The notes below the pieces were generated by a model. It was given only the letters and a program-made list of their open reading frames with translations. It had not been told where the DNA came from and made no database searches. 64,000 bases of DNA from assembly GCF_027595985.1 (NCBI RefSeq), contig NC_073303.1:22121102-22185101 (forward strand), read 5' to 3'. This DNA comes from Sorex araneus (taxonomy: Eukaryota; Chordata; Mammalia; Eulipotyphla; Soricidae). Shown piece by piece: positions 30,645 to 41,592 of the stretch; within the stretch, counting starts at the first letter, position 1, and each line of letters begins with the position of its first letter. Both the position numbers and the translations under genes were made by a program.

Positions 30645-32695
30645 AGATATTTGGATATATGGGTATTGGGTCTCTGTTTGTCCTCATGTTCTGTGATCCC
30701 TACAAATGTCAGAAGTAATATGATTGCTTAGAAGAACAAGGGACAGAGCTAGTATAGAAAAAAAAATCTAAGTCTTCCCAAGGAAGAAAAGTTTGAGAAA
30801 GTGAATACAAAAGAATAAAAAATTTAAAAGGGCTGAAATCATTCAAAAGACTAGACAAAGGATCCAGTACATGCAGAGTAGTTGCTGCGGTCAAATTCAG
30901 AAGAAAAAAAAATAGTATCCAAAAATATAGGAAAGGATGATTAAAACAATGACAACAAAAGAGAATCTGTATACTGAAGACAAGTTCTTGAAAGCTAAGG
31001 AGAATCATACAGAATGAACACATAAGGAGGAGATACTGTTTAATGTCTTAGATGGTAAAATCCACTTTTGGTGTCTTAAGTGGCAAAATCCATTTTTGGG
31101 GTGCAGAGAAAAAATAAATCTGCTGAGGTTTAAGGCAGTAGTGAGATTGTCAGCTATGAAGACCTCTGCAGAACCTGTCCACTTCTACTCCAGCCCCAAA
31201 GGTCTCAGCATGAGAAGCCCAGAGGCACAAGGAGAAACTGGAGAGGGGGTGGGGGGAGGGGTGAAGGACCCAGCCTCAAAGAGACCATCTCTATGACAGA
31301 TGCTAAGTCTTTGTTCTGGTATTTCCTCTCACCTTGCATCTGCCGCAGAGACAACCATCCCAAGCTCAAAAGTTCAAGTATGCATTTACCATTTGGATGG
31401 GAATGATACAAAATTACTATGTGCCAGCTGAAGCAAATACTTTGTTACTTTAGTATGTTGCTTTAATGTCGCTGTTTTTCCCCCTATGGAGAATAGCTCA
31501 ACAGTTGAAATGTTATATAAATTGGGACCTCATTGGTTGGGGGGAGGGAGCTAGGGGGCACAATTAACTGGAATATGCTCCATTAGGTTTTTTTTTCCTT
31601 TATTTATGGTGCTGGGGATCAAACCAAGGATTCTGTGTTCTGTGAGGGCGCCACGGCCCAGTGCTAACTGGGATTGCCTTCATGCTGGGCTGCTTTACTC
31701 CAGCCTGATTCTCATCTCGACTCTGAATAACCTCCTCTTCTGCTAAACTTGCAGTGACTCATTTCACAGCAGAAATCATTTCAGTTTCTGTCTGACATCA
31801 CCTTGATGAGGTCCAGTGGTAATTAGGCCGTCTCCCTCCCGACATGCTTTCAGTGAGTGTCAGGTATGGTTGGAGGCATCTTTCATTTCCACACTCAAGG
31901 CTGTTCTCAAATGCCGTGATGACTGGAGACCTGCCACAGTCCTTCAGATGAGAAGCCCAGCAGAGAGGAGAAGGATCCCACCACTTGTTAGATACCAGCC
32001 CAACAGTGGGCCCACCATTATCTGCCTTGCTAAAAAGATGGAGGCAAACATTGGCCCAATGTTTTTATTCTCTCTGCTCCAGCATAACAGGACATGGCCA
32101 TGAAACCAAGTCTCCAGGCCGAGACCCCTCACTGTCATGGCACTGTGTCTTCCTCAGGACATGCCTACTGTGGGTTCACATACTCGCAAGGGTGGGTGTT
32201 GGTGTGTTTTGCATATTCCATCTCCACCAAGCCTCAGCCTTCCTTTGAGGGTGATTGCACAAAACAGGCTCAGAGTTAGGGCTAAGTCACCAGCACGGTC
32301 CATTCTTTACTTTGGGGCCAGCACTCGTCCCATCCCAACTGACTGCATGCCCAGAAGGAATTCCATGGAGAGTTCCACGGTGGGAGATGCCCGGGGGAAC
32401 ACCCTTCTTTGCCCTTCAGACCTACCTAGCCCTATGGCTGAGTTTCCCATTTCTGAAGACTTCTTCCTAGGTCAATCCCAGTCTACAATTTGTTTTGGAA
32501 CCAAAGAATGCAGAGAAGTTGTAGGTAGCCCACAAAGTCAAAAATATTTACTATCTGATTTTAAATTGGTTTTTTTGTTGTTGTTGTTGTTGGCTCTTTC
32601 TTCTCTCTCACTTTATCTCTTATCGCAAAAAGAAACAGAAAACAATTGTCACCGCCTGGTTTAGATCACTTTCATCAAATGCAAAGTTGATGCTA
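30645..32695. other. Unassigned 2-kb intergenic stretch
   Basis: No gene recognised. Frames up to 175 codons (32137-32664) carry no known domain. A short old SINE-like fragment lies at about 31600-31665. Fewer young repeats than elsewhere, so a non-coding element could hide here, but nothing specific is visible. Confidence 0.45.
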
Positions 32696-32699
32696 GAAA

Positions 32700-32855
32700 A
32701 GCCACACCCAGTGGATTCCAGAACTTACTCTTGGCTCTATGCTCAGGCCTCACTTGTGAAGGGGCTTGGGGGAGTATATGCAGTGCCAGAGATCAAACAT
32801 GTAGATCAGCCTCATGCAAATCAAATGCCCCACCTGCTATACTATCTCTCCAGAT
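32700..32855 (-). mobile_element. Old tRNA-SINE
   Basis: 'gcagtgccagagatcaaaca', 'catgcaaatcaaatgcccca', 'ctatactatctctccagatt'. Confidence 0.65.
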
Positions 32856-32954
32856 TCTCTCCCTTCATTCTTAACATTCCAAGTGTCCTTTTAGTATGTC
32901 TCCTACCTATTTCCCTTTTACCTAGTTGAATCTCCTTGAGCAGTTATTTTTTTC

Positions 32955-33028
32955 AGTGTCAGGGATCAAACCCAGGGTCTCACACATGCAAGGCAAGCAC
33001 TCTACTAGCGAACTACATCCCCAGTCCT
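32955..33028 (-). mobile_element. Old tRNA-SINE fragment
   Basis: 'agggatcaaacccagggtct' and 'gcaaggcaagcactctacta'. Confidence 0.6.
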
Positions 33029-33540
33029 TTGCAATTCTTTTAAATCAAGTCTAGCAGGTATGTCTGCCTAGACATAGAGCCAAGAGTAGTCCCTGAGCAC
33101 CAGAGGGTGTGCCCAACGCGCTCCTCCCACCCAAGTCTAAGTTTTTCTTGTACTGAGACTGTCATTGTTCAACTTTATTCCCAAATAAATTTTAGCTGGG
33201 TATAGAATTATTGGTTGACAGTACAGTCTAGAAAGATCCCAGAGGGGATTCAGATAGCAAATTCGACATCCATTAGTTCAGCAGCTCCTTGAAATTTCAT
33301 CCATCTGTCACTTTTGCCACAGTCCTCAATATCTGTTCTATGATTTCTCTCTAGGTCTCATAGCCTCACTGAGTTGGGGCAACAGGAGGAATATTCTCAA
33401 GCTATCTTACCCAGAGCCAGAACCCTTTCCTCATCCTTTGCAACTCTTTCACTGAAGAGAGGAGCTAATCTGATGGGTACTGGTAAATGGGCCATTATGT
33501 TAGAGGTGACAGTCATGTCCCAGGTCCTTGTTCACCCTTT

Positions 33541-33705
33541 GCTTTTTGGGTCACACCTGGCGACGCTCAAGAGTTACTTCTGGCTTTGCACTCAGGAATT
33601 ACTCCTGGCGGTGATCAGGGGACCATATGGGATGCTGGGAATCGAACCCGGGTTGGCCGAGTTCAAGGCAAAGGCCCTACCTGCTGGGCTATCGCTCCAA
33701 CTGCC
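33541..33705 (-). mobile_element. Type A (SOR-like) SINE
   Basis: Minus-strand full copy, TSD CTTGTTCACCCTTTG (33527-33541 and 33717-33731). Confidence 0.9.
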
Positions 33706-34104
33706 CCCCCCAACCTCTTGTTCACCCTTTGACCTGCCTGCATTGGGATAATAAATCTTGCCCTTTTCTATTTGCCCGGCAATGCACCTGAGAGCAGGCC
33801 CACAGCCTCTTCCAGAGTCAGCTCTGGGGGTATGAGGGAACCCCAAGATCTCACAGATGCTGGGTTTCAGAGGCACGCTCTATGAATCAACTCAGTTCAC
33901 AGATGGATCCTGCATCTTGAAGTAGAAGGAGAGCAGGGGGTCCCTGCTGTGGCCAGTCCAATCTTTGTCAGAAAGACCAGAACTCAAGGGATTTGAGAAT
34001 TCAAGCATCAGCCTCCCACTAATGCCCTCGTAAGAAGATATTTTTATTTTGGTCATTAGACTCCAGTATCTAGGCTTTCTGTCCATTAGATGCCTGTATT
34101 AGTC

Positions 34105-34260
34105 AGGATAAGAGATAAGAATCTGGCACATATACGCAATGGAACACCACTTAGCTATGAGAAAAGATGACATCTTGCCTTCTGCCACAACAAAAATGCA
34201 ACAGGAAGTAAGTTAGAATGTAGAAGAGAAATACTGGATAATCTTATTCTTATGTGGGAT
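34105..34260 (+). mobile_element. L1 ORF2 3' end fragment
   Basis: 'ctggcacatatacgcaatgg' and 'cttattcttatgtgggatat' match L1 ORF2-to-3' UTR landmarks. Confidence 0.55.
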
Positions 34261-34261
34261 A

Positions 34262-34930
34262 TCACTGTATCACTGTCATCCCACTGTTCATCGATTTGCT
34301 CCAGTGGGCACCAATAATGTCTCCATTCGTCCTAGCCCTGAGATTTTAGCAGTCTCTCTTTAATTGTCCTTCCCAACAGTGCCACATTGGAGGCTCTTTT
34401 AGGGTCAGGGGAATGAGACTTATCATTTTTACTGTTTTTGGCATATTGAATATGCCATGGGGAGCTTACCAGGCTCTGCCGTGCAGGCAGGATAGTCTCA
34501 GTAGCTTGCCAGGTTCTCCAAGATGAGCAACTAGATAATAAGAGGTCGGGAGCTTCCAAGAACTTTGTTTAATAGTCTCTGGATCTTGGTCATTGATGGG
34601 ATTACACGGGCACTGGGGGCAGTTTGTGGGTGTGACTGCCTAGCTACTGGAAACAGGGGGGTCTGGGTAGAGGAGGCCCTGTCCTGATCCGAGCAGGCTT
34701 GGAGATCTCAGTCCTGGGTCCTGCACACCTGAGTTCCTCTGCCGGTTCCTTCATGCGTGAGGCTCGTCCAAACATGTGGAGAGGGGCCTTGAGCATGGCT
34801 GTGGCTGGGCTCTGGAGGTCTTCAGCTGCCGTGGCTCTGCTCAGGATGGGGAGGGAAACTCAACCCACCCCTCTCCGAGGTGCAGCCAGGTGCAGGTAGT
34901 AGGAGACTCTGTCTATGTGGGATATAAAAA
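34262..34930 (-). mobile_element. Long RTE-tailed composite element, copy 1
   Basis: From the right: a novel segment ('gcatggctgtggctgggctc', complement of the 5' part), the long-form body ('attttagcagtctctcttta') and the RTE-like tail complement ('atcactgtcatcccactgtt'). About 600 bp or more is shared with 48165-48700. Confidence 0.65.
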
Positions 34931-35291
34931 AACAAAACAAGGGGATAGACAAAGCCCAACAAACATTCACCCTTAGACTCTGACAACAGGACAGAGGTTA
35001 GCTAAGCAAAAGGGTGACAGTGTTGAAAGGCTGGAAGACCCCAAAGGACTGTGATGGAGGGAAGTACTGGACTTAGGTGAAAGATGTAGTGTGGTAACAT
35101 GCATTTTAATGAGATGTAAACTTGACCTTGTAAAGCCTAGTCTTGTACATTAATGTTACCTCTGTTGTGAGAATAGAAAGATCAAAGGAAAGAGGATTTA
35201 GAAAGCAACTAACAAAACAACACTTGTCACTGCTTTATCCAAGGAAAAGTCTTATTCAACCAAAATTGGAACTGACATTTATTATGTACCA

Positions 35292-35360
35292 ACTATGTGC
35301 TACTAAGAACTTAGTACAACTATGTGCTACTAAGAACTTAGTACAACTATGTGCTAAGAA
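35292..35360 (+). repeat. 27-bp tandem repeat, about 2.5 copies
   Basis: The unit ACAACTATGTGC followed by TACTAAGAACTTAGT is repeated with no mismatch in the full copies. Confidence 0.9.
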
Positions 35361-35401
35361 CTTCACCAAGGTCATTAATAGCATTGCCTTTTTTTTTTTA
35401 A

Positions 35402-35545
35402 TTAGGGTTCTGGATAGTTAGCGTGTAAGGTGCTTGCCTTGCATGTGGCAGACCAGGGTTCAGCCCCTGGTACCACATATGGTCTCCCAAGCACCTCCAG
35501 GAGTGGTCCCTGAGTGCAACTGTGTATGGCCTCAAAAAACTTCAC
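35402..35545 (+). mobile_element. Old tRNA-SINE
   Basis: 'aaggtgcttgccttgcatgt', 'cagggttcagcccctggtac', 'caagcacctccaggagtggt'. Confidence 0.65.
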
Positions 35546-35705
35546 CCAAAGGGATTGGGGGTTGTTTCCAGTCATGTTGGGGAGACCATGTGGTTTCAGG
35601 GATCTAAAGACGGTCAACTGCATGCAAGCAAGAGCCTTGGGCCCTGTATTATATTTTTCAGTCGCAATATTTTAAGATACATGTAAAAATACATATATGT
35701 ATATT

Positions 35706-35845
35706 TGGGGGCCACATCCAGAGGTGCTCAGGGCTTATTCCTGACATATGCTCAGGGATCACTCCTGATCGCCTCCAGGGACCATATGCGGTGCCGGAGA
35801 TCGAACCCGGGTGGGCAGCGTGCAATTGCTCGGGACCCCTCTTTA
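35706..35845 (-). mobile_element. Old tRNA-SINE
   Basis: 'gggggccacatccagaggtg', 'ggagatcgaacccgggtggg'. Its head end is lost. Confidence 0.65.
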
Positions 35846-35979
35846 TAATTTGATGGTCAGTTACATCTCTCTGGTTAAGAGCTCAGTAAGTCTTAACAGC
35901 TCCAAACACAGACTTCGTTAATCGTTTATGTGTACACATCTTGATGTATAGGAATACTCTCAGAGCAAAAACCAATACA

Positions 35980-36133
35980 GGGGCTGGAGCAATAGCACAG
36001 CGGGTAGGGCGTTTGCCTTGCACACGCCCAACCTGGGTTCGATTCCCAGCATCCCATATGGTCCCCTGAGCACTGCCTGAGCACTGAGTGCAGAGCCAGG
36101 AGTATCCCCTGAGCATCCCCGGGTGTGACGCAA
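35980..36133 (+). mobile_element. Type A SINE followed by (AAAT)n
   Basis: Plus-strand copy; its tail expands into (AAAT)n at 36134-36172. Confidence 0.9.
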
Positions 36134-37005
36134 AAAATAAATAAATAAGTAAATAAATAAATAAATAAATAAAAGCATTATCATGTTTTGTTGTATCTCT
36201 TATCCTGTCATCTTGTGTACTTTATTTATTCACTCAACAAACATCTGAGACCAAAGAAACACGGGCTGAGCACAGGAGGCCGAGGTTCTATCTTGGGCAT
36301 AGCATAATCCCCAAGAACCGCAGGGACCCCTCCCCCCACAACCCCAGCACAGAGTCAGGATATCCCTAGACACCATCCCCCAGCCCCCCCGCAACTGAGA
36401 AGCATGTACCCACCCACCCCTCATCCGGCTCTGTGTGCCCCACCCTCACTCCAGCAACGGAGCTGGGAGTGGCCCCAAACAGACAAACAAAGCGTCTGTG
36501 GGGTTCACACGCGGCCTGGCAACTGACAGGAGCGTCAGGCCTTCACAACGTGCACCCCTCACACACACACACAACCCCACTAGGTCCCAGACTGAGACTC
36601 TAGCGCGCTAGGCCGGGGAACAAAAGTCCAACCCGTCGTTTCGCCTTTAAAAGTACCGGCCCGGCTGAGCACCCAGCCCCGGAGCCCGGTTAATCATTTC
36701 TCAGAACCCGCCCCAACGCCACACCTTCGCGCTCCGCGGGCAGCCCGGGGGGTGCTGCGGGGACCCTGGGCGGGTCCCGACGGGCGCGGGGAGGGGCGGG
36801 TGGGGGGATGACACCCGCGCGATGCATATGCAAACGGGGACTTGCCGGGTCCCCCAGCAGCCTCCGGACCCTGCCGCCGAGCCCGCGCCCAGACGGGGCG
36901 GGAACGCAGGGCCCAGCCCCGCGCTGCTGGCGACGCGCCCCGCCCCGCCCGCCCGCCCCCGCCGCGCCACTCGGGCCGCGCGTCACCGGCGCCGCGCGGA
37001 GCCGC

Positions 37006-37040
37006 ATGAACGCGCGCCCGGGCCCGGCAGCGCCGCGGGG
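37006..37040 (+). promoter_or_regulatory. Out-of-frame upstream AUG overlapping the MCUR1 start
   Basis: An ATG at 37006 is 35 nt before the proposed start (37041), in another frame, and opens a frame that does not stop within exon 1. A further ATG at 36808 lies in the same frame. If the transcript includes them, scanning ribosomes could be diverted, lowering MCUR1 translation. Inference only. Confidence 0.4.
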
Positions 37041-37368
37041 ATGCAGCGCGGCTCGGAGGCGGGCGGAGGGTGGGGGGCCCCGGGCGGCCATCGCCGGCTG
37101 GTGCGCGGGCCCCCCGACGGCTGCCGCGGCGTGTGCGCCTTCCCCGGCGGCCTGGGGCTGCTGCGCCCCGGGGCCCGGGCGTCCCGCGGCGCCGCGTCAC
37201 GTGCCTCCCCGCTGCTCCTCCTCCTGCTGGTGCCGTCCCCGCGCCTGGCCACCGCCGCCCCGCGCCGCCAGCTCGGGGACTGGGAGTGTCTGCGCCCCGC
37301 GCCCGCGGCGGCCGGCCGGTGCCACGCGTGCCACGGCCCGACGGCCGCGCTCGCGCGCTCCAGAAGAG
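37041..37368 (+). CDS. MCUR1: MCUR1 exon 1 (N-terminus, hydrophobic segment)
   Basis: Codes for 109 residues plus one base of a glycine codon. It ends at the donor AGAAGAG|GTGAGG. Residues about 56-72 read RASPLLLLLLVPSPRLA, then APRRQLGDWE: the hydrophobic N-terminal segment conserved in MCUR1, with arginine-rich surroundings suited to mitochondrial import. The start at 37041 (MQRGSEAGGG) gives a length similar to the human exon. The same frame stays open upstream, with in-frame ATGs at 36822 and 36828, so a longer N-terminus cannot be excluded. Compared with the human protein as I recall it, the segment after DWE is shorter by roughly 25 residues. Very GC-rich. Confidence 0.88.
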
Positions 37369-37886
37369 GTGAGGCCGGGCGGGCGCGGGGCGCGGGGCGC
37401 ACGGGACTGGCACCTCCCGAAGGGGAGGGCCCTGCCTCCCCGGGATGATCGATGATCAGGGTCAGCCGCGGTCACCCGGCCCCTCCCGGGACGTGGGTAC
37501 GAAGGTCTGGCTGGCCCCGCCCTCCCTTTGGCCGGCGGAGACCGGGCCGGGTGCTTCTTGGGGGTGTCCAAGGCCACCGGGTTGGGGCGCAAATTTTCAC
37601 CGGTGCCCTCGGTACAGGGGCGACTGCTGGGGACACCGTTTGGGGACCCTCCGGGTGCCAGGGTGGTGCGTGCAAGTCTGAGCCGACAGAGGGGCGTTGA
37701 GGCGGGGACACACGATCGTGCTTCCTCGTCCGGGAACCGAAACCGCGGCGTGCATTGGCACGCGGGGCGCTGGCGCCTGCCCTGTGTCCGGCCCGCTCCC
37801 AGTGCCCAGGACCTCGGCCCACAGAGCTTTCCCTTCCTGGAACTCAAGTCCAGGGCCGAGCACTCTCGGGCAAGATCGAAGTAGCA

Positions 37887-38010
37887 AAAGAGAGAGAGCA
37901 CCAAGGCACGGAGTTTGCCTTTGTATGCAGCCAGATCCCCGGGTGTAAACCCTGAGCACTGAGCCAGGAAGGAGCCCTGAGCACAGCTGGGTGTGGCCCA
38001 CCAACCTCTT
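37887..38010 (+). mobile_element. Old tRNA-SINE fragment in intron 1
   Basis: 'cacggagtttgcctttgtat' and 'gagcacagctgggtgtggcc' with the centre deleted. Confidence 0.5.
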
Positions 38011-38344
38011 CCCCCCTCCCAGATAGATTTAACTACATAGCTGGCAAATGACAAGACTGATTGAGGTGTAGTTTGAGGACGTTAATTATGCACAGCCTGT
38101 TTGAAATAAATATGATTTGCACGATTGATCAGAGATAGAAAAGAAATGGAAGGGTTAAGAGGATAGAAAGTTGGCGGGTGGGGGGGCTATGAGTTTGGAG
38201 TGTCATTAAAACAGGTTTCACCCAAGAAGTGTCATTTGATTCCATTTGATTTAGAAGGGAGGGCAATCGAGGACATTTGAGGTAACGTAGGGAAACAGAC
38301 TCCTACAAACTTTCTGGGTAATAGATTGTCAGGTGTTTCTGTTT

Positions 38345-38505
38345 GTTTTGGTTTTGGTGTTTGGGGTTCTCAGGGATTCCTCCTGCTCTGCGCGGAGATC
38401 ACTCCTGGCAGGGCTCCAGGAACCATTTGTGGTGCCTGGGACCCGATCCAGATCAGCTTTGTGCAAGGCAACCACCTCACCCTCTGTATTCTCTCTCCAG
38501 CCCCA
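38345..38505 (-). mobile_element. Old tRNA-SINE in intron 1
   Basis: 'ggtgcctgggacccgatcca', 'ttgtgcaaggcaaccacctc', 'ttctctctccagcccc'. Confidence 0.7.
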
Positions 38506-38655
38506 TAAATTGTGAGTTTTCCGAGTAATCTTTATTAACATGGCAAGATGACTGCTTTCTTTATTAATAGGGGCCACACCTCGGTGCTAGGGCAAGGGTA
38601 CTGGGTCTATCTCTGTCTTTGTCTCTTTGTTTCTTTCTCTCTCTTGATCTCTCTC

Positions 38656-38658
38656 TGT

Positions 38659-38688
<30 letters not shown>
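38656..38688 (+). repeat. (CA)n microsatellite
   Basis: About 14 CA units preceded by a CT-rich stretch. Confidence 0.9.
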
Positions 38689-38694
<6 letters not shown>

Positions 38695-38979
38695 AATGCA
38701 TATTTGGTCATCAGTGGGAGGGAGATAGTGCAAGCAATTGAGCACATGGCCAAATCAATGTTGGCACACCTGCAATATTAGAATGCCATTGGCTGGAGGG
38801 GCGACTGGTTGCACGAATCCCATTGGCTAGAAGGGCGCCTGGGTGCGGAACAGCCCAATGTCAATGTGAAAGCTCTGTGTGCAGGGGGGTGGGAGGTGAG
38901 TGGTGCCTGCTGCCTGGCCTGCAGTAAAGAGGGGTAACAAGTGGCTTGGATCTTTCAGTGTGCTTTGCCTTTTGCTCCG

Positions 38980-39275
38980 CCTCCTCCTCCTCCTTCCCCT
39001 CCTCTTCCTACTCTTCCTCCTCCTTCCCCTCCTCCTTCTCCTCCTCCTTCCCCTCCTCGTTCTCTTCCTCCTCATCTTCCTCCTCCTCTTCCTCTTCCTC
39101 CTCCTCCTCCTTTTCCTTCTTCTTCTTCTTCTTCTTCTTCTTCTTCTTCTTCTTCTTCTTCTTCTTCTTCTTCTTCTTCTTCTTCTTCTTCTTCTTCTTC
39201 TCCTCCTCCTCCTCCTCCTCCTCCTCCCCCTCTTCCTCCCCCTTCTTCCCCTTCCTCCTCCTCCCTCTTTCCCTC
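38980..39275 (+). repeat. (TTC)n/(TCC)n triplet repeat in MCUR1 intron 1
   Basis: About 300 bp of pyrimidine triplets on the sense strand. The centre, 39117-39200, is a pure TTC run of 28 units, flanked by TCC-rich sequence. The antisense strand is (GAA)n. Leucine- or arginine-rich frames through it are artefacts of the repeat. Confidence 0.95.
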
Positions 39276-39686
39276 TCATAACACAAGAAGCTGCGGCCAA
39301 AGAAAGAACGCTCTTCCTAGCCAGTTTTCTGACAAGACCTGTTGGATGCTTCTGTGGTATAGTTCTTGACCTCCTAGAAAGTGAAGATGCAGCGTAACTG
39401 CAGGAAGCAGCAGCAACAGTGAAGGGAGAATGTTTAACCAGCAGCAAACATGTTTCTTATTCTGTTTTTGGCCTGGTGGTTATGAGCCCAAAGTCCTGAA
39501 AAGGCCTGCTTAGGCTTCAGGATAGAAAGTTTGTGTTTGGCTTCCTTTTTAGTTCAAGGCTAACTTTGGGCCCGCTGTGGGTGTGTTTTTAATAGCTTTT
39601 TTTGATATGCAGAAGGTTCCCAAAAGGAGAAGTTTGGATCCCACTTGCTTACATGTTTCCTGACTGATAGGGGACTTTATAGTTCT

Positions 39687-39869
39687 CTCTTTTTTTTTCT
39701 TTTTGGGTTACAGAGATGCGATACTGGGAGGGTGGGGTACTTATTCCTGGCTCTGCACTTAGGAATTATCCAAGTGGTGCTTGGGGACCCTATGGGATAC
39801 TGGGAATCGAACCCGGGTCGGCCGCGTGCAAGGCAAATGCCCTCCCTGCTGTGCTATCACTCCAGCCCC
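39687..39869 (-). mobile_element. Type A (SOR-like) SINE in intron 1
   Basis: Minus-strand copy; 13-bp TSD ACTTTATAGTTCT (39674-39686 and 39870-39882). Confidence 0.9.
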
Positions 39870-39904
39870 ACTTTATAGTTCTTGGGTCTCATTTTGATGC
39901 CACA

Positions 39905-40300
39905 TAAAGGAAAAAGAGCCAGAGGGTGGTGGTGCTCAGGCTGGGCCTTTGACAGAGAGGCTGGCTGGCTGCAATCTTCTGCAAAACGGGAGTGAGATGC
40001 CAAGTGGGAGGTGACCAGCCCTTTCCTCCACTTCTCAGAAGGCAGCCTTTGAAATCAACTTGACACTGGCGTATAGTCCAGTCTTTTCTTTACTGGAAAA
40101 GAAAACAAATTGCCAGATAAGAGTTGGCATAGTGTTTTCTGTGTGTGCAAGGGGAGGTAGTGGTGGTTATTTTAAATTGTGCAAATGGTTGTTTGAATAT
40201 TAGAAACAAAGAACTTGGGAGCTGATAATAATTCCACCCTCTTCACAAACCAGTGCTTGACAAAGATGTCCACCAGAACCCTGGCCCACAGTCTGCTTCA
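39905..40300. other. Intron 1, nothing recognised
   Basis: No repeat or exon signal that I can support. Confidence 0.4.
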
Positions 40301-40309
40301 TTTTGTCTT

Positions 40310-40504
40310 TTGTTGTTTCTTTGGGGGGGGGGTGTTCTTTTGGTTTGGGGGACCACACTCCACAGTGCTCAGGCTTGCTTCTGGCTCTGCACTCAGGAAT
40401 TACCCCTGTCGATGCTACAGGACCACATGGAATGCCCCGGATCAAACCCGGGTTGGCCGCATGGAAGGCAAGTGCTCTACCCACTGTACTATCTCTTTGG
40501 TCCC
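40310..40504 (-). mobile_element. Diverged type A SINE in intron 1
   Basis: 'gggggaccacactccacagt', 'ggatcaaacccgggttggcc', 'ccactgtactatctctttgg'. Confidence 0.75.
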
Positions 40505-40509
40505 TAGTC

Positions 40510-41410
40510 CAGGACAGTTTTAAGAGGGGCCAGGGAGCCTGTGAGGGCCTAGGGAGAAATGATTTCATTCATTCATGCTCTCATTCATTCCCCGCTGGCT
40601 GGTTCTCCAGCTCCGCTTTCTGTGTCAGGCAAACAATTGTATCTTTTCTCCTGAAGCCAATTTTGCCCGAGGACTGAATGAAGATAAAGGCGGGGAAAGG
40701 TTGTATCCAATTTGAGTCAGTGATGCAGAAAGGGAAAGCTAGCTAAAGAGGAGAAGCTGATCTCAGACTTTCTCACTGTCTCATGATCTCAGCGGTGGTA
40801 GAACTGAGTTTTTTTAAAACATGGATTTCTGTCCTGCAGCGAGATGGGCCCTCTGCTGGGTGCTAAGGATAGAAAAATTACTAAGACTGGCAGTTCTTGC
40901 AGAGCTTGGACTAGCAGATGCTATAAAGGAAATCAAGCAGTAAGTCCCTGCTATCTCTCCCCTTAGCTCACTGATAAGGGAGCAATAAAAGCTGTCCCTT
41001 GACCCCCAGTGGAAATTGCAGAGAATCTTGCAGTGTAAGGTAATGCCATAATACCGGGCCTGACCTAAGCAGAGTGGGTGCTTAGCAGATTTCAATGTCA
41101 ACTTTAAATGAAAAGGGATTAAAAAGGGGTACTCAGAATTGACAGGTTAAGCAAAGGAAGTAAATAAAGCTTAAGGATGGATCAAGTGTCATGGGTATGA
41201 AAGTATCAAAACCAGAATAGTTTTGTTTTTTTTTCTTTTGTCTATTCAAAACCAGAATAGTTTTGCTGGCTGGATCAATATGGGTGAAATTTGGACTCAC
41301 ATTGTATCCCTGGCCCTGGCCCTTGGACTCTTGGCAAATGGCCGTTTGACTCCAAGGGCTGCGGTTATGCCATTAAACAAACACGGAGGTGCATAAAGGA
41401 ATGCCTGCAT
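40510..41410. other. Intron 1, mostly unique sequence
   Basis: About 900 bp without recognisable repeats, apart from a 16-bp direct repeat of 'aaaaccagaatagttttg' at 41209 and 41248. Confidence 0.45.
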
Positions 41411-41415
41411 TTTCT

Positions 41416-41592
41416 TTTCCTTTTTCTTTCTTTTGGCTTTTTGGATCACACCCAGCAGTGCTCAGGGGTTACTCCTGGCTCTGCTCTCAGAAATCACTCC
41501 TGGCCGTGCTCAGGAACGATATGGGATGTCAGAGATCGAACCCAGGTCAGCCACATGCAAGGCAAATGCCCTCCCCGCTCTGGCCCCAGTGG
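41416..41592 (-). mobile_element. Type A SINE in intron 1
   Basis: Minus-strand copy with TSD CTGCATTTTCT (about 41405-41415 and 41593-41603); lacks the last head bases. Confidence 0.85.

Larger units (their letters stand above)
36560..37560 (+). promoter_or_regulatory. MCUR1: CpG island promoter of MCUR1
   Basis: The window becomes strongly GC- and CpG-rich here, with GC boxes on both strands (GGGGCGGG at 36793-36800; CCCCGCCCCGCCCGCCCGCC from about 36938). No canonical TATA box sits near the start codon; a 'ctttaaaagt' at about 36644 is the only candidate. This fits a housekeeping-type dispersed promoter for a mitochondrial gene. The exact transcription start cannot be read from sequence. 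Confidence 0.85.

Noticed and set aside
32137..32664. 175-codon frame ending in a hydrophobic stretch
   Set aside because: No exon context; the hydrophobic part is translated from a (TTG)n/TTGTTG run; no family recognised.
36694..38054. Minus-strand frames of 239 and 285 codons across the CpG island
   Set aside because: Stop codons are rare in GC-rich DNA. The proline/arginine/alanine-rich sequences have no domain and overlap the MCUR1 exon.
38780..38835. Two CCATTGGCT motifs as a second promoter
   Set aside because: CCAAT-like boxes on their own in intron 1, without CpG enrichment or a start codon context.
38827..39447. 206-codon arginine/lysine-rich frame on the minus strand and leucine- or serine-rich frames on the plus strand
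   Set aside because: They are translations of the TTC/TCC triplet repeat; no unique domain, no start context.
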